In this document: piece after piece, positions 7,872 through 16,202 of the stretch
Numbering within the stretch: the first letter of the stretch is position 1
How the letters are laid out: every line of letters starts with the position of its first letter
DNA from: Fibrella arboris
Lineage (GTDB): Bacteria; Bacteroidota; Bacteroidia; Cytophagales; Spirosomataceae
Length of the DNA stretch: 64,000 bases
Reading direction: 5' to 3'
NCBI RefSeq assembly: GCF_041321095.1
Contig: NZ_JBGGWE010000006.1
Span: forward strand, 310,001-374,000
Made by a program: the position numbers and the translations under genes
The notes under the pieces: model-generated
Databases searched by the model: none
Told to the model about the DNA's origin: nothing
Seen by the model: only the letters and a program-made list of their open reading frames with translations

Positions 7872-10778
7872 GTGACGCAGGAACAACAAACGACCCATAC
7901 TACGCCAGTAGCCGAGCCATCGATCCCCTCTGATCGCTCGTCGCTTACCGACGTACAATTAACCGGCTATGAGCAGATCGACGTGCTCGGCGCCCGCGAA
8001 CATAACCTCAAAAACATCGACGTTTCCATTCCCCGAAACAAGCTGGTTGTCGTAACGGGCATCAGCGGATCGGGCAAATCGTCGCTGGCGTTTGATACCA
8101 TCTACGCCGAAGGACAGCGGCGCTATATGGAAAGCTTTTCGGCCTATGCCCGCTCGTTTCTGGGCGATATGGAACGGCCCGACGTCGACAAGATCAACGG
8201 CCTGAGCCCGGTGATTTCCATCGAGCAGAAAACGACGTCGAAAAACCCCCGCTCAACGGTGGGCACCACTACCGAAATCTTCGACTTTCTGCGGCTGCTC
8301 TACGCCCGTGCGGGTGAAGCGTATTCGTATGTGACGGGCCGGAAGATGGTTCGGCAATCGCAGGACCAGATCGTGGATACGTTGCTGGATCAGTACGCCA
8401 ACAAGAAAACGACCCTGCTGGCTCCGGTGGTGCGCGGCCGGAAAGGGCACTACCGCGAGCTGTTTGTGCAGATCGCCAAGCTCGGCTACACCAAAGTGCG
8501 GGTCGACGGCGCGGTGCAGGATATTGTGCCCAAAATGCAGGTCGACCGGTATAAGGTCCACGACATTGAGATTGTGATCGACCGCCTGATTCCAACGGCA
8601 GAAGACCGGTTCCGATTGAGCCAGTCAGTAGCTACGGCGTTGAAGCAGGGGAAAGGCGCCATCCAGGTGCTCGATTATCAGGATAAGCTGCACTACTTCT
8701 CGCAAAACCTGATGGACCCCGAGTCGGGCATCAGTTATGACGAGCCATCGCCCAACTCCTTTTCGTTCAACTCGCCCTACGGCTGGTGCCCCGTTTGTCA
8801 GGGCCTTGGTGTGGTGGAAGAGATCACCGAAGAATCCGTTATTCCAGACAAGTCGCTGAGCATTAGCCGGGGAGCCATTGCACCACTGGGCGAATACCGC
8901 GAACTGTGGTTTTTCAAGGAAGTGGAGGTCATCCTGAAAAAATACAAGATGAACCTGACCACCCCGGTCAGCAAATACCCACCCGAGTTGCTGCACGTAC
9001 TGATGCACGGTACGGAGGAGGAAGCGGCGGTTCCGTCGAAAAAACATCCGGGGGAAGATTACTACAATTTCAAGTTCGAGGGCATTGTCAACTTCCTGAA
9101 ACGGCAGCAGGAAACGGGTTCTGAGAAGATTCAGGAATGGCTGCGCGATTTTCTGGTGGTCAACACCTGCCCGGAGTGTAACGGGGCCCGTCTGAAAAAA
9201 GAGTCGCAATATTTCCGGGTCGCCGAGAAGAACATCTCCGAACTGGCTAACATGGACATTGCCGAGCTGGCCGAGTGGTTCGTTGACGTGGAGAGCCGCA
9301 TGACCGACCGGCAGAACACGATTGCCAAAGAGATTCTGAAAGAAATTCGCAAGCGTATCGGCTTCCTGGTCGACATTGGCCTGGATTACCTGACGCTGAA
9401 CCGCTCGCTGAAAACACTGTCGGGCGGCGAAGCGCAACGCATCCGGCTGGCTACGCAGATCGGTACGCAACTCGTTGGCGTGCTGTACATTATGGATGAG
9501 CCAAGCATTGGCCTCCACCAGCGCGACAACGTAAAACTCATCGAGTCACTGAAAAACCTGCGCGATCTGGGCAACACCGTACTGGTCGTTGAGCATGACA
9601 AAGACATGATGCTCGAGTCGGACTATATTCTCGACATCGGTCCCGGCGCGGGTCGGCATGGCGGGCAGGTGGTCAGCTACGGAACGCCCAGCGAGTTCAT
9701 TCAGAAAGGTGGTACCACGGCCAATTACCTGAGCGGCCGGACCAACATCAACGTACCTGCTGAACGGCGCAAAGGCAGCGGCAAATTCCTGATCATCAAA
9801 GGCGCAACGGGTAATAACCTGAAGAACGCCACGTTGAAACTGCCGCTGGGTCGCATGATCAGCATTACGGGCGTGTCGGGTAGTGGTAAATCGTCGCTCA
9901 TTCACGACACGCTGTTTCCGGTGCTGAACCGGCATTTCTACAAGTCGAAGCGCGAGCCGATGCCACATAAGAGCGTGGAGGGGCTGGAGTTTCTGGATAA
10001 AGTGATCGAGGTGGATCAGTCACCGATTGGCCGTACCCCGCGCTCGAATCCGGCTACCTATACGGGTATGTTCTCGGAGATCCGCACGTTGTTTGCCGAG
10101 CTGTCGGAAGCCAAAATCCGGGGCTATAAACCGGGACGTTTCTCGTTCAACGTGAAAGGCGGACGCTGCGAAGACTGCGAAGGCGCGGGCATGAAGAAGA
10201 TCGAAATGGAGTTCCTGCCCGACGTACACGTACCCTGCGAAACCTGCAAAGGCAAACGCTTCAACCGCGAAACGCTGGAGGTACGGTTCAAAGGCAAATC
10301 CATCGCCGACGTGCTCGACATGACCGTTGAGCAGGCCCTGGAGTTCTTCCAGAGCCACCCAAAAATCCTGCGCAAAGTACAGACCCTCAACGACGTAGGC
10401 CTCGGCTATATCACGCTCGGCCAACACGCCACGACCCTTTCGGGCGGGGAAGCCCAACGGGTGAAGCTGGCCGAAGAACTGTCGAAGAAGGATACGGGCA
10501 AGACGATGTATATCCTGGACGAACCTACCACGGGCCTCCACTTCCAGGACATTGCCCTGCTCCTCGGTGTGTTGCAAAAGCTCGTCGACAAAGGCAACAC
10601 GGTGCTGGTGATCGAGCACAACCTCGACGTGATCAAAGTCTCTGACCACGTGATTGACCTCGGTCCCGAAGGCGGTAACAAAGGCGGCACCATCATCGCC
10701 GAAGGCACCCCCGAAAAAGTTGCCAAAACCAAAGGAAGCTACACCGGCAAGTTCCTGGCAATGGAACTTGCGGGGTAA
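7872..10778 (+). CDS. uvrA: excinuclease ABC subunit A
   Basis: UvrA, the damage-recognition ATPase of nucleotide excision repair, about 968 residues. Two ABC modules are visible: Walker A G-I-S-G-S-G-K-S-S with signature LSGGEAQRIRLA, and Walker A G-V-S-G-S-G-K-S-S with signature LSGGEAQRVKLA. Zinc-binding Cys pairs C-P-V-C, C-P-E-C and C-E-D-C...C-E-T-C are intact. The start is uncertain because there is no in-frame ATG before the conserved core. An open frame runs back to GTG 7824, but its first residues are hydrophobic and unlike UvrA, so I prefer GTG 7872. The last 195 nt exist a second time at 12800-12994. A strong terminator follows. Confidence 0.93.
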   Translation: MTQEQQTTHTTPVAEPSIPSDRSSLTDVQLTGYEQIDVLGAREHNLKNIDVSIPRNKLVVVTGISGSGKSSLAFDTIYAEGQRRYMESFSAYARSFLGDMERPDVDKINGLSPVISIEQKTTSKNPRSTVGTTTEIFDFLRLLYARAGEAYSYVTGRKMVRQSQDQIVDTLLDQYANKKTTLLAPVVRGRKGHYRELFVQIAKLGYTKVRVDGAVQDIVPKMQVDRYKVHDIEIVIDRLIPTAEDRFRLSQSVATALKQGKGAIQVLDYQDKLHYFSQNLMDPESGISYDEPSPNSFSFNSPYGWCPVCQGLGVVEEITEESVIPDKSLSISRGAIAPLGEYRELWFFKEVEVILKKYKMNLTTPVSKYPPELLHVLMHGTEEEAAVPSKKHPGEDYYNFKFEGIVNFLKRQQETGSEKIQEWLRDFLVVNTCPECNGARLKKESQYFRVAEKNISELANMDIAELAEWFVDVESRMTDRQNTIAKEILKEIRKRIGFLVDIGLDYLTLNRSLKTLSGGEAQRIRLATQIGTQLVGVLYIMDEPSIGLHQRDNVKLIESLKNLRDLGNTVLVVEHDKDMMLESDYILDIGPGAGRHGGQVVSYGTPSEFIQKGGTTANYLSGRTNINVPAERRKGSGKFLIIKGATGNNLKNATLKLPLGRMISITGVSGSGKSSLIHDTLFPVLNRHFYKSKREPMPHKSVEGLEFLDKVIEVDQSPIGRTPRSNPATYTGMFSEIRTLFAELSEAKIRGYKPGRFSFNVKGGRCEDCEGAGMKKIEMEFLPDVHVPCETCKGKRFNRETLEVRFKGKSIADVLDMTVEQALEFFQSHPKILRKVQTLNDVGLGYITLGQHATTLSGGEAQRVKLAEELSKKDTGKTMYILDEPTTGLHFQDIALLLGVLQKLVDKGNTVLVIEHNLDVIKVSDHVIDLGPEGGNKGGTIIAEGTPEKVAKTKGSYTGKFLAMELAG

Positions 10779-10780
10779 CA

Positions 10781-10848
10781 CGGACTTCAGTCCGTAAAAA
10801 GCCTGTCAAGAGGGTTCAATAACTTTGAACCCTCTTGACAGGCTTTTT
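10781..10848. terminator. terminator hairpin after uvrA
   Basis: Directly after the uvrA stop there is a small palindrome (10781-10794, CGGAC-TTCA-GTCCG) and then a 24-bp perfect stem (10796-10819 with 10825-10848) beginning with five A and ending with five T. The U-run on either strand makes it a likely bidirectional terminator between uvrA and the convergent gene ending at 10874. Confidence 0.85.
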
Positions 10849-10873
10849 ACATTCAGGCTTCCAGCGAACGTAC

Positions 10874-11293
10874 CTATCTCGGCGACATAGCAGGTACAAG
10901 TGCCTCAAGGACGGTTGGTACAATGCCGATCATTAAAATGCCAACCAAGAATACGACCCAGCTAATCCAGACTGATTGTTTACGAGATATTGTCTCATTA
11001 ACAAGTTCAGGAAACTGCATAATCTTATCAGCAAGTGGCCACATAAACAGCACGTAGGGAGTAAGCAGCAGTAATCCTCCAAGCAATACTGCCAGAAAGC
11101 TATGGTCGAAGACAGGTTTGAAGCCTAATTTATGTGACATAACAGCGACACCAACAACCAATGACATATACCAGCCAGAGAACCAGGCCACCAATCCTTG
11201 TTTTGCGTTCGAGTACACTTGGTCTTCCGAGTATCCTCGTTGACGAAAGTTGACGATAACAAAATCTCTGATTGCTAAAAGGATAAATCTCAT
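10874..11293 (-). CDS. small multi-pass membrane protein, possible immunity partner
   Basis: A 139-residue protein with three clear hydrophobic spans (about residues 35-52, 66-86 and 107-131) and a basic, aromatic N-terminus. I do not recognise the family. It lies 37 nt downstream of a lipoprotein gene with a glycine-rich hydrophobic C-terminal end, on the same strand, inside an A+T-rich insert. Small membrane proteins directly behind a variable, membrane-active-looking protein are often its immunity factor, but this is inference from arrangement only. Confidence 0.7.
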   Translation of the reverse strand: MRFILLAIRDFVIVNFRQRGYSEDQVYSNAKQGLVAWFSGWYMSLVVGVAVMSHKLGFKPVFDHSFLAVLLGGLLLLTPYVLFMWPLADKIMQFPELVNETISRKQSVWISWVVFLVGILMIGIVPTVLEALVPAMSPR

Positions 11294-11330
11294 TTTTCAT
11301 TTTGGGTTATTGGTAGAAAATTATTGGCTG

Positions 11331-12497
11331 TTATTCCATCGCCTGAATCGTCGTTCCAACAGCTATACCAATCGACACCGCGCCTACAGCTACGGCGAAT
11401 ACGGGAGCGGCACCAGCAATAATTAAGCCAACACCTATAACGCCAAGTCCTGTCTGTACTGCATTCCACCCATCATCGTCCCATGTAAAGCCGTCGTCTG
11501 CCACTCCCATATATAATGCCCCTGCACTGGTTGCCAAGCTCAAAACAGCGCATGATTTTCCCATTATACTGACAACGGGGCTTAGTCCCCTGAGTTCTGC
11601 TCCGATAGCTCCAGCTATAGCTTGGGCTTTATCCACAGTAAATCCAGCCATTGAAGCGGCTAAACCTGTTGCATTTACCGCGTCTTTTATTGCTTGACTA
11701 AATACCCTTCGATCATTACTAAATCGGTTGCTCAACGCTGTAGTCATGTGAAATGAGGTAGGTGCTGAAGTACCGCCATTTACCCCACCTCCACCAAAGC
11801 TAGGATCGTAGTAAGGGCCAGTATTGACAGGCCCTCCACCTCCACCGCCACCAGATACACCACCATCTGGAATCCATATCCACTGTGTATCAGTATGCTC
11901 TGTTACTGTAACTTCCGTGCAATTAGGGCCACATGAAGAACCTGTTACAGTTTGGTATTTTACGGTTATCATTTGGTAAACCCTACGGCCACCCTTCACA
12001 TCAATTTTGCTATCAACATAGTACTCGCCACTCTTGCCTTCCTCAAATTTGATTCCGTCAATAAAGCGGTCGTTCCAATCGGCTCTTACTAACCATCCAG
12101 AAAAGTTCTCACGAGTTACAGAGCCTTTCATCTGTAGCGCAACGGGGTCATAAGCGATTTGCACTAAAAAGGCATTGGTAACTCCTTTTTCTTTGACAAC
12201 CACTACGCCTTCCACAAGCGGCTTAGCAAAGTATTTTGCCAGTTCCACCTTATATTCTGTTTTCTCGTCCCAATCTAATAAAACCGGTCTCTTTTCATCT
12301 TCATAAGCAATAGGCGCCCAAACAAACTCCCGTTTACCCGATTGTTTGTGTTTAACAGCCTTTTCCCATTGAGCAATTCGCTTATGGCCCCCTGTGTCCC
12401 CTGCAAGCCGAGCACCTGCTGGTCCTTTTAGGTACGTACTTTGAAACCATTTTTCGGCCTCTTCTACAGAGAGTGCTTCGCCACTATCATCAGGCAT
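11331..12497 (-). CDS. lipoprotein-like protein with Gly-rich linker and hydrophobic C-terminus
   Basis: At least 388 residues from the ATG at 12497. The N-terminal 190 residues are a charged alpha/beta region, followed by a Gly-rich linker (about 215-250, GGGGGGG and GGGG runs), a helical region, and a terminal hydrophobic stretch rich in Gly, Ala, Val and Ile (about 345-385) that could insert in a membrane. The frame stays open upstream of the ATG and encodes a lipoprotein-type leader (K-K-F-L-K-N-A-T-V-F-A-G-G-F then V-L-G-C), but I find no ATG, GTG or TTG for it before the in-frame stop. The real start is therefore unconventional or the 5' end was lost. Delivery-plus-effector layout is an inference; function is unknown. 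Confidence 0.7.
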   Translation of the reverse strand: MPDDSGEALSVEEAEKWFQSTYLKGPAGARLAGDTGGHKRIAQWEKAVKHKQSGKREFVWAPIAYEDEKRPVLLDWDEKTEYKVELAKYFAKPLVEGVVVVKEKGVTNAFLVQIAYDPVALQMKGSVTRENFSGWLVRADWNDRFIDGIKFEEGKSGEYYVDSKIDVKGGRRVYQMITVKYQTVTGSSCGPNCTEVTVTEHTDTQWIWIPDGGVSGGGGGGGPVNTGPYYDPSFGGGGVNGGTSAPTSFHMTTALSNRFSNDRRVFSQAIKDAVNATGLAASMAGFTVDKAQAIAGAIGAELRGLSPVVSIMGKSCAVLSLATSAGALYMGVADDGFTWDDDGWNAVQTGLGVIGVGLIIAGAAPVFAVAVGAVSIGIAVGTTIQAME

Positions 12498-12799
12498 CAG
12501 GTCGGAGACTAGTTGCTTCTCACAGCCTAATACGATGAACCCGCCAGCAAAAACGGTAGCATTTTTCAGGAATTTTTTTCTGTTTATAAACAGTTGAGCT
12601 TGTAACTCAGAATTAGGGTAATTTTTATTGTGGTAAACTTCGCGACTAAAGAGTTAGTCTACTCTAATAAAATATATTTATTCTATAGAATTACTCGAAA
12701 TTACGTAAAAACCCCCAACCTTGTATACTTTCTATCGGATTCAATTTGTATATCGTTAATTTAAATCCTGAAAATCAGTTTATTATCTTTAAATTCGTT
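12498..12799. other. A+T-rich junction between insert and uvrA tail copy
   Basis: About 300 nt, visibly richer in A and T than the rest of the window. Its lower part (to about 12600) encodes on the minus strand the lipoprotein leader that lacks a normal start codon. The remainder contains runs such as TAAAATATATTTATTCTATAG and no gene I can support. It ends exactly where homology to uvrA begins. Confidence 0.6.
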
Positions 12800-12994
12800 G
12801 TCGACAAAGGCAATACGGTGCTGGTGATCGAACACAACCTCGACGTGATCAAAGTCTCTGACCACGTGATCGACCTCGGTCCCGAAGGCGGTAACAAAGG
12901 CGGCACCATCATCGCCGAAGGCACCCCCGAAAAAGTAGCCCAAGTCAAAGGCAGCCACACCGGCAAGTTCCTGGCTATGGAACTGGCGGGGTAA
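12800..12994 (+). pseudogene. duplicated 3' end of uvrA (195 nt)
   Basis: The segment matches positions 10584-10778, the last 64 codons and stop of uvrA, without gaps. I count roughly a dozen substitutions, most of them synonymous, plus a cluster changing A-K-T-K-G-S-Y to A-Q-V-K-G-S-H. The open frame continues upstream only into A+T-rich sequence, so this is a gene tail without a functional head. The divergence says it is not a very recent copy of the neighbouring gene and may come from a different strain's uvrA. The layout (intact gene, cargo, duplicated tail) resembles insertion at a gene's 3' end, though no integrase is present. Confidence 0.9.
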
Positions 12995-12999
12995 GCGTT

Positions 13000-13104
13000 T
13001 TTCTGTCATCCCGACGTGAGGAGGGATCGTGGCGTTCTTTCTGATAGTGCTTGGCACTTTTAACAGGAACGCCACGATCCCTCCTCACGTCGGGATGACA
13101 GAAA
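13000..13104. repeat. 38-bp perfect inverted repeat after uvrA tail copy
   Basis: Arms 13000-13037 and 13067-13104 are perfectly complementary over 38 bp (starting TTTCTGTCATCCCGACG), with a 29-nt loop. It occupies most of the gap between the uvrA tail copy and the DUF6922 gene. The stem sequence differs from that of the other long hairpins in the window, but size, perfection and placement are the same. Confidence 0.85.
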
Positions 13105-13136
13105 TTCATACATTAGCAGGTAATCAGTATAAGGCG

Positions 13137-13439
13137 ATGACAGCACATGACCGTCCCCCCATCTCGGCAACAGCTTTTTGGGATGTCGATTTCGACAGGA
13201 TTGACTTTGAGAAACGACCTTTGTTCGTCATGGAAAAGGTGGCCAACTACGGCACCTGGGCTGACTTCATTGGTATGGTTCGTTTTTATGGTGCTGACCG
13301 GTTTTGCTGTGAAATTGTAAAGGCGGCCTATCTTAAGAAAGACGTACTCAATTTTTTATGCGTCGTGTTCGATTTGTCACCCCAAGACTTCACATGCTAC
13401 ACACGGAGACAGTCGCAAAACCTACCCTGGACTTACTAA
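13137..13439 (+). CDS. DUF6922-type antitoxin-like protein
   Basis: A 100-residue protein starting at the ATG at 13137; upstream open sequence is the hairpin arm and not credible coding. The sequence F-W-D-V-D-F-D-R-I-D-F followed by V-x-K-V-A-N-Y-G-T-W-x-D-F and a C-terminal C-Y-T-R-R-Q fits the small DUF6922 proteins that precede AbiEii-type nucleotidyltransferases. It overlaps the next gene by 46 nt, which supports translational coupling. The presumed job is neutralising the partner; this rests on family context, not on anything seen directly. Confidence 0.75.
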   Translation: MTAHDRPPISATAFWDVDFDRIDFEKRPLFVMEKVANYGTWADFIGMVRFYGADRFCCEIVKAAYLKKDVLNFLCVVFDLSPQDFTCYTRRQSQNLPWTY

Positions 13440-14023
13440 ATCGTCTCCTGGCTATTCCTGAGCTAGCCGATTTTGCGTTAGTTGGCGGAACAAATCTATC
13501 CTTACGGCTAGGGCACCGCGTTTCTGTCGATTTGGATTTATTCACACCAGAATCATTCGATTTGTTGGCAGTAAAGGATGCTATTCGTGAACGGTTCAGC
13601 GAAGCGCATGAACTTGAAGCCCGTAAACAAACCCTGCTATGCATTATTGACGGCGTTAAAGTGGACCTGATCCGTCATAACTATATTTACATAGAACCCG
13701 TCGACTTGATTGATGGCATTCGGTTGGCTTCATTACCAGACGTAATAGCGATGAAACTAGGGGCAGTAGCGGGTCGTGGTGCAAAAAAAGATTTCTGGGA
13801 TATTGACCGACTGCTTAGTCGCTTCACGATCGCTGATATGATCGCATTTTACAGGCAGAAATATCCTCAAAGTAATTCTGGTCAGGTGGTGCGTTCGCTG
13901 GTCTATTTTGATGATGCGGAAGAACAGGAAAACCCAATCGATTTACAGAATACAACCTGGCCACAGGTCAAACAGCGGGTATCGACAGCCGTACAGACGT
14001 ATGTGCAAGAATTGATCAACTGA
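13394..14023 (+). CDS. AbiEii/AbiGii-type nucleotidyltransferase toxin
   Basis: A 209-residue nucleotidyltransferase-fold protein of the AbiEii family, the toxin type of AbiE and MenT systems. Visible motifs are G-G-T-N-L-S-L-R-x-G-H-R-x-S-V-D-L-D-L-F (residues 31-50, with acidic pair D46 and D48), the central D-G-V-K-V-D-L-I-R, the K-L-G-A-V-A-G-R-G-A-K-K-D-F-W-D-I motif with its catalytic-type Lys, and a C-terminal helix. I start at ATG 13394, inside the end of the antitoxin gene, because homologous pairs overlap this way; ATG 13358 is an alternative. Related enzymes transfer nucleotides to tRNA; the target here is not known. Confidence 0.88.
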   Translation: MLHTETVAKPTLDLLNRLLAIPELADFALVGGTNLSLRLGHRVSVDLDLFTPESFDLLAVKDAIRERFSEAHELEARKQTLLCIIDGVKVDLIRHNYIYIEPVDLIDGIRLASLPDVIAMKLGAVAGRGAKKDFWDIDRLLSRFTIADMIAFYRQKYPQSNSGQVVRSLVYFDDAEEQENPIDLQNTTWPQVKQRVSTAVQTYVQELIN

Positions 14024-14161
14024 TCAGGTATGTTCCGCGATACCACCCACTCAACCAGTGTAACTAACGTTTGCCCAGCCCCCGGACCGCCTGCCCGAAA
14101 GCAATTGCAACCAGTACCGGCAGCTTGTAGTTTAGTATACTCAGACAGGCCCTTTACTCCT

Positions 14162-14797
14162 ATGACGACAATCAGACAAGGCACGCTGTTGCGGCGTGTA
14201 AAAGACATAACCCTGGGCACCACGCTTACCATTGCTCTGCTCAATGGTTCGGTGCTGCTGCAAAGCTGCGGCAACAACCGGTCCGACGAAGCGGGGGGGA
14301 GCTATGGTGATGGCCCTGCCGAAGAGACCGTTACCTTCAAAAAAGGCGTTCGCTCGGTCATTACCGAAACGGCTCCCGGCGAATTCAAAATTACCGACGA
14401 GACCGAAGCTGAACCCAGCCAGTCGGGCGCGATCGTGAAGTATAAAGACGGTCACTCCGACACGCTGAGCGTAGAAGCCGCCCGGAAACTGGTGCAGAAC
14501 GACCCGTCGACGAGCCAGTATTTTCATAATCCGTCGGCGTATGGGCAGCATCACTCGAATGGCCTGGCCAATGCGCTGCTTTGGGGTGGCATGGGTTATA
14601 TGCTGGGTCGAAGCACGGCACCTCGCTACAACGAGCAGCGCTATAGTTCAGGCTTTTACACAAACCCAACTACATATAACCGTTCGCAGCAGTTGGGCCG
14701 AACCATTACCTCCTCACGGGTCGTAACCAGTCGCCCATCGGGTGGGCGAAGCGGATTCTTCAGCCGTGGTTTCGGCGGTCGGGGCTTTTCGGGGTAA
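14162..14797 (+). CDS. YgiB-like (DUF1190-type) lipoprotein
   Basis: A 211-residue protein with a late lipobox (L-L-Q-S-C, Cys about 35), low-complexity middle, and a C-terminal tail rich in Gly, Ser, Arg and Phe (SGGRSGFFSRGFGGRG). The placement directly before a glutathionylspermidine-synthase-like gene matches the E. coli ygiB-ygiC arrangement, in which YgiB is a DUF1190 protein with the same sort of tail. The match is by context and composition rather than by strong motifs. I start at ATG 14162, since the upstream codons have no leader. A 36-bp hairpin separates it from its partner. Confidence 0.72.
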   Translation: MTTIRQGTLLRRVKDITLGTTLTIALLNGSVLLQSCGNNRSDEAGGSYGDGPAEETVTFKKGVRSVITETAPGEFKITDETEAEPSQSGAIVKYKDGHSDTLSVEAARKLVQNDPSTSQYFHNPSAYGQHHSNGLANALLWGGMGYMLGRSTAPRYNEQRYSSGFYTNPTTYNRSQQLGRTITSSRVVTSRPSGGRSGFFSRGFGGRGFSG

Positions 14798-14802
14798 TCG
14801 TT

Positions 14803-14895
14803 TTTTGTCCTCTGTCTTCAGTCCTCTGTTGCGCTGCTGCATCACCATACTGGCTGAGAAGCAGCGCAACAGAGGACTGAGGACAGAGGACAAAA
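14803..14895. repeat. 36-bp intergenic hairpin with TTGCGCTGCT cap
   Basis: Arms 14803-14838 and 14860-14895 pair over 36 bp with one mismatch (a G-U pair in RNA). The inner stem is CTGTTGCGCTGCT and the outer stem is made of CCTCTGT-type words. It starts six nt after one stop codon and ends 16 nt before the next ATG. The TTGCGCTGC cap is shared with the elements at 19526, 21073 and 24215, while the outer stem words differ. Confidence 0.85.
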
Positions 14896-14911
14896 TTTAA
14901 ACTCTTTTCAG

Positions 14912-16078
14912 ATGATTTCTCTCAAACCCCTCCCCCAATCGCCCGATGCGCAGTTGCGGCAGATTGGCTGGGACTGGATGCTAGGCACCGATACGCTGCC
15001 TTACCTCACCAATGAGGTTGTTCAACTCAACGTGCAGCAGGCCATGGGCTATGCCGAAGCCGCCAATCGACTCTTCGAAATGCTGGTTGAGGCTGGTCAG
15101 CACGTGATTGATCAGGATCGGTTTACTGAGCTGGGCATCCCCGCCAATCTGGTCGAGCTTATCCGCCACTCCTGGGACGATGACCGGAATATTCTGCTCT
15201 ACGGCCGCTTCGATCTGGCGGGCGGCATCGACAAGGCACCCATCAAACTGATCGAGTTCAACGCCGATACAGCTACCTGCCTGCCCGAGACGGCGGTGGT
15301 GCAATACGCCCATTTAAAAGCCAACGGCCTCGACGAAAGTCAGCAGGTAAATGCCGTTTTTGAAGCGCTGGTGGCCCAATTTGAAGAAATCAAGGCGCAA
15401 AACGACGACCTCACGCCAACGATCTTACTCTCGGCTATGCGCGACTCGCCCGAAGACGATGCCAACGTGGCCCTGTTGGGCGAAGCCGCCCGCGAAGCCG
15501 GGTTCGACGTGGCCTTCGCCTATATCGATGAAGTCGAGTTTTCGGCTACCGAAGGGATTTATCGTTTTGAAGACGGGACGTTCACGCGGTACGATTTCTG
15601 GTTCAAACTGATACCCTGGGAATTCATCGGCCATGACGAACCCGAACTGGCCACGATCCTGACGCAACTGGTCAGGGAGCGCAAAGTAGTGATTCTGAAT
15701 CCGGCCTACGCGCTGCTGTTCCAGTCGAAATACATGCTGAAGATTCTCTGGGAGTTGTTTCCCGACAACCCGCTTTTGCTCGAAACGGATAGTGAACCGC
15801 TAGCCGGCAAACCGTCGGTCGAGAAAGTCATTTTCGGGCGCGAAGGGGCCAATATTCGTATGTTCGACGCCACCGGACAGGCCACACAAACCGTTGATGG
15901 TGACTACGGTGGCCAGGACACGATTTACCAGCAATACATTGATTTTCCGCAGGATGCAGCCGGCAACCGGTACCAGGCGGGCGTCTTTTTTTCCGGTGAA
16001 GCGTGCGGGCTAGGCTTCCGCAGGGGCGGTGCTGTCATTGACAATACGGCTCAATTTGTTGGGCATATCGTTGATTAA
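14912..16078 (+). CDS. glutathionylspermidine-synthase-like ATP-grasp protein (YgiC type)
   Basis: A 388-residue protein of the glutathionylspermidine synthase C-terminal (ATP-grasp) family, without the amidase domain of true bifunctional Gsp synthetase. Family features visible are G-R-F-D-L-A-G-G-I, K-L-I-E-F-N-A-D-T-A-T-C-L-P-E (about residues 110-125), W-F-K-L-I-P-W-E and L-E-T-x(4)-P-L-A-G-K-P, ending in a short acidic loop. It would form an amide bond between a carboxylate and an amine at the cost of ATP; the substrate of YgiC-type proteins is not established. It is the likely partner of the preceding lipoprotein. Confidence 0.88.
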   Translation: MISLKPLPQSPDAQLRQIGWDWMLGTDTLPYLTNEVVQLNVQQAMGYAEAANRLFEMLVEAGQHVIDQDRFTELGIPANLVELIRHSWDDDRNILLYGRFDLAGGIDKAPIKLIEFNADTATCLPETAVVQYAHLKANGLDESQQVNAVFEALVAQFEEIKAQNDDLTPTILLSAMRDSPEDDANVALLGEAAREAGFDVAFAYIDEVEFSATEGIYRFEDGTFTRYDFWFKLIPWEFIGHDEPELATILTQLVRERKVVILNPAYALLFQSKYMLKILWELFPDNPLLLETDSEPLAGKPSVEKVIFGREGANIRMFDATGQATQTVDGDYGGQDTIYQQYIDFPQDAAGNRYQAGVFFSGEACGLGFRRGGAVIDNTAQFVGHIVD

Positions 16079-16202
16079 AAGCATTTTTAAGTCGTTATGA
16101 TGCAACGGGTGTGTACGCAGTAGGCATCTGTTACTTGCAGGATGTTGGTATCGACAACGTACCTGCCTAACCGCTAACTTGCTCAACGAAACAAGTCAAC
16201 GC

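Noticed and set aside
8625..9518. Long antisense open frame inside uvrA
   Set aside because: It is a shadow of the high-G+C codon pattern of uvrA; its translation has no motif, and the plus-strand frame is an intact conserved protein.
10020..10781. Another antisense open frame over the uvrA 3' end
   Set aside because: Same reason; low-complexity Phe/Val/Gly-rich product and complete overlap with a conserved domain.
12746..12799. A real gene starting at ATG 12746 and including the uvrA tail
   Set aside because: The first 18 codons come from A+T-rich non-coding sequence, and the remainder is a gene tail without ATPase core.
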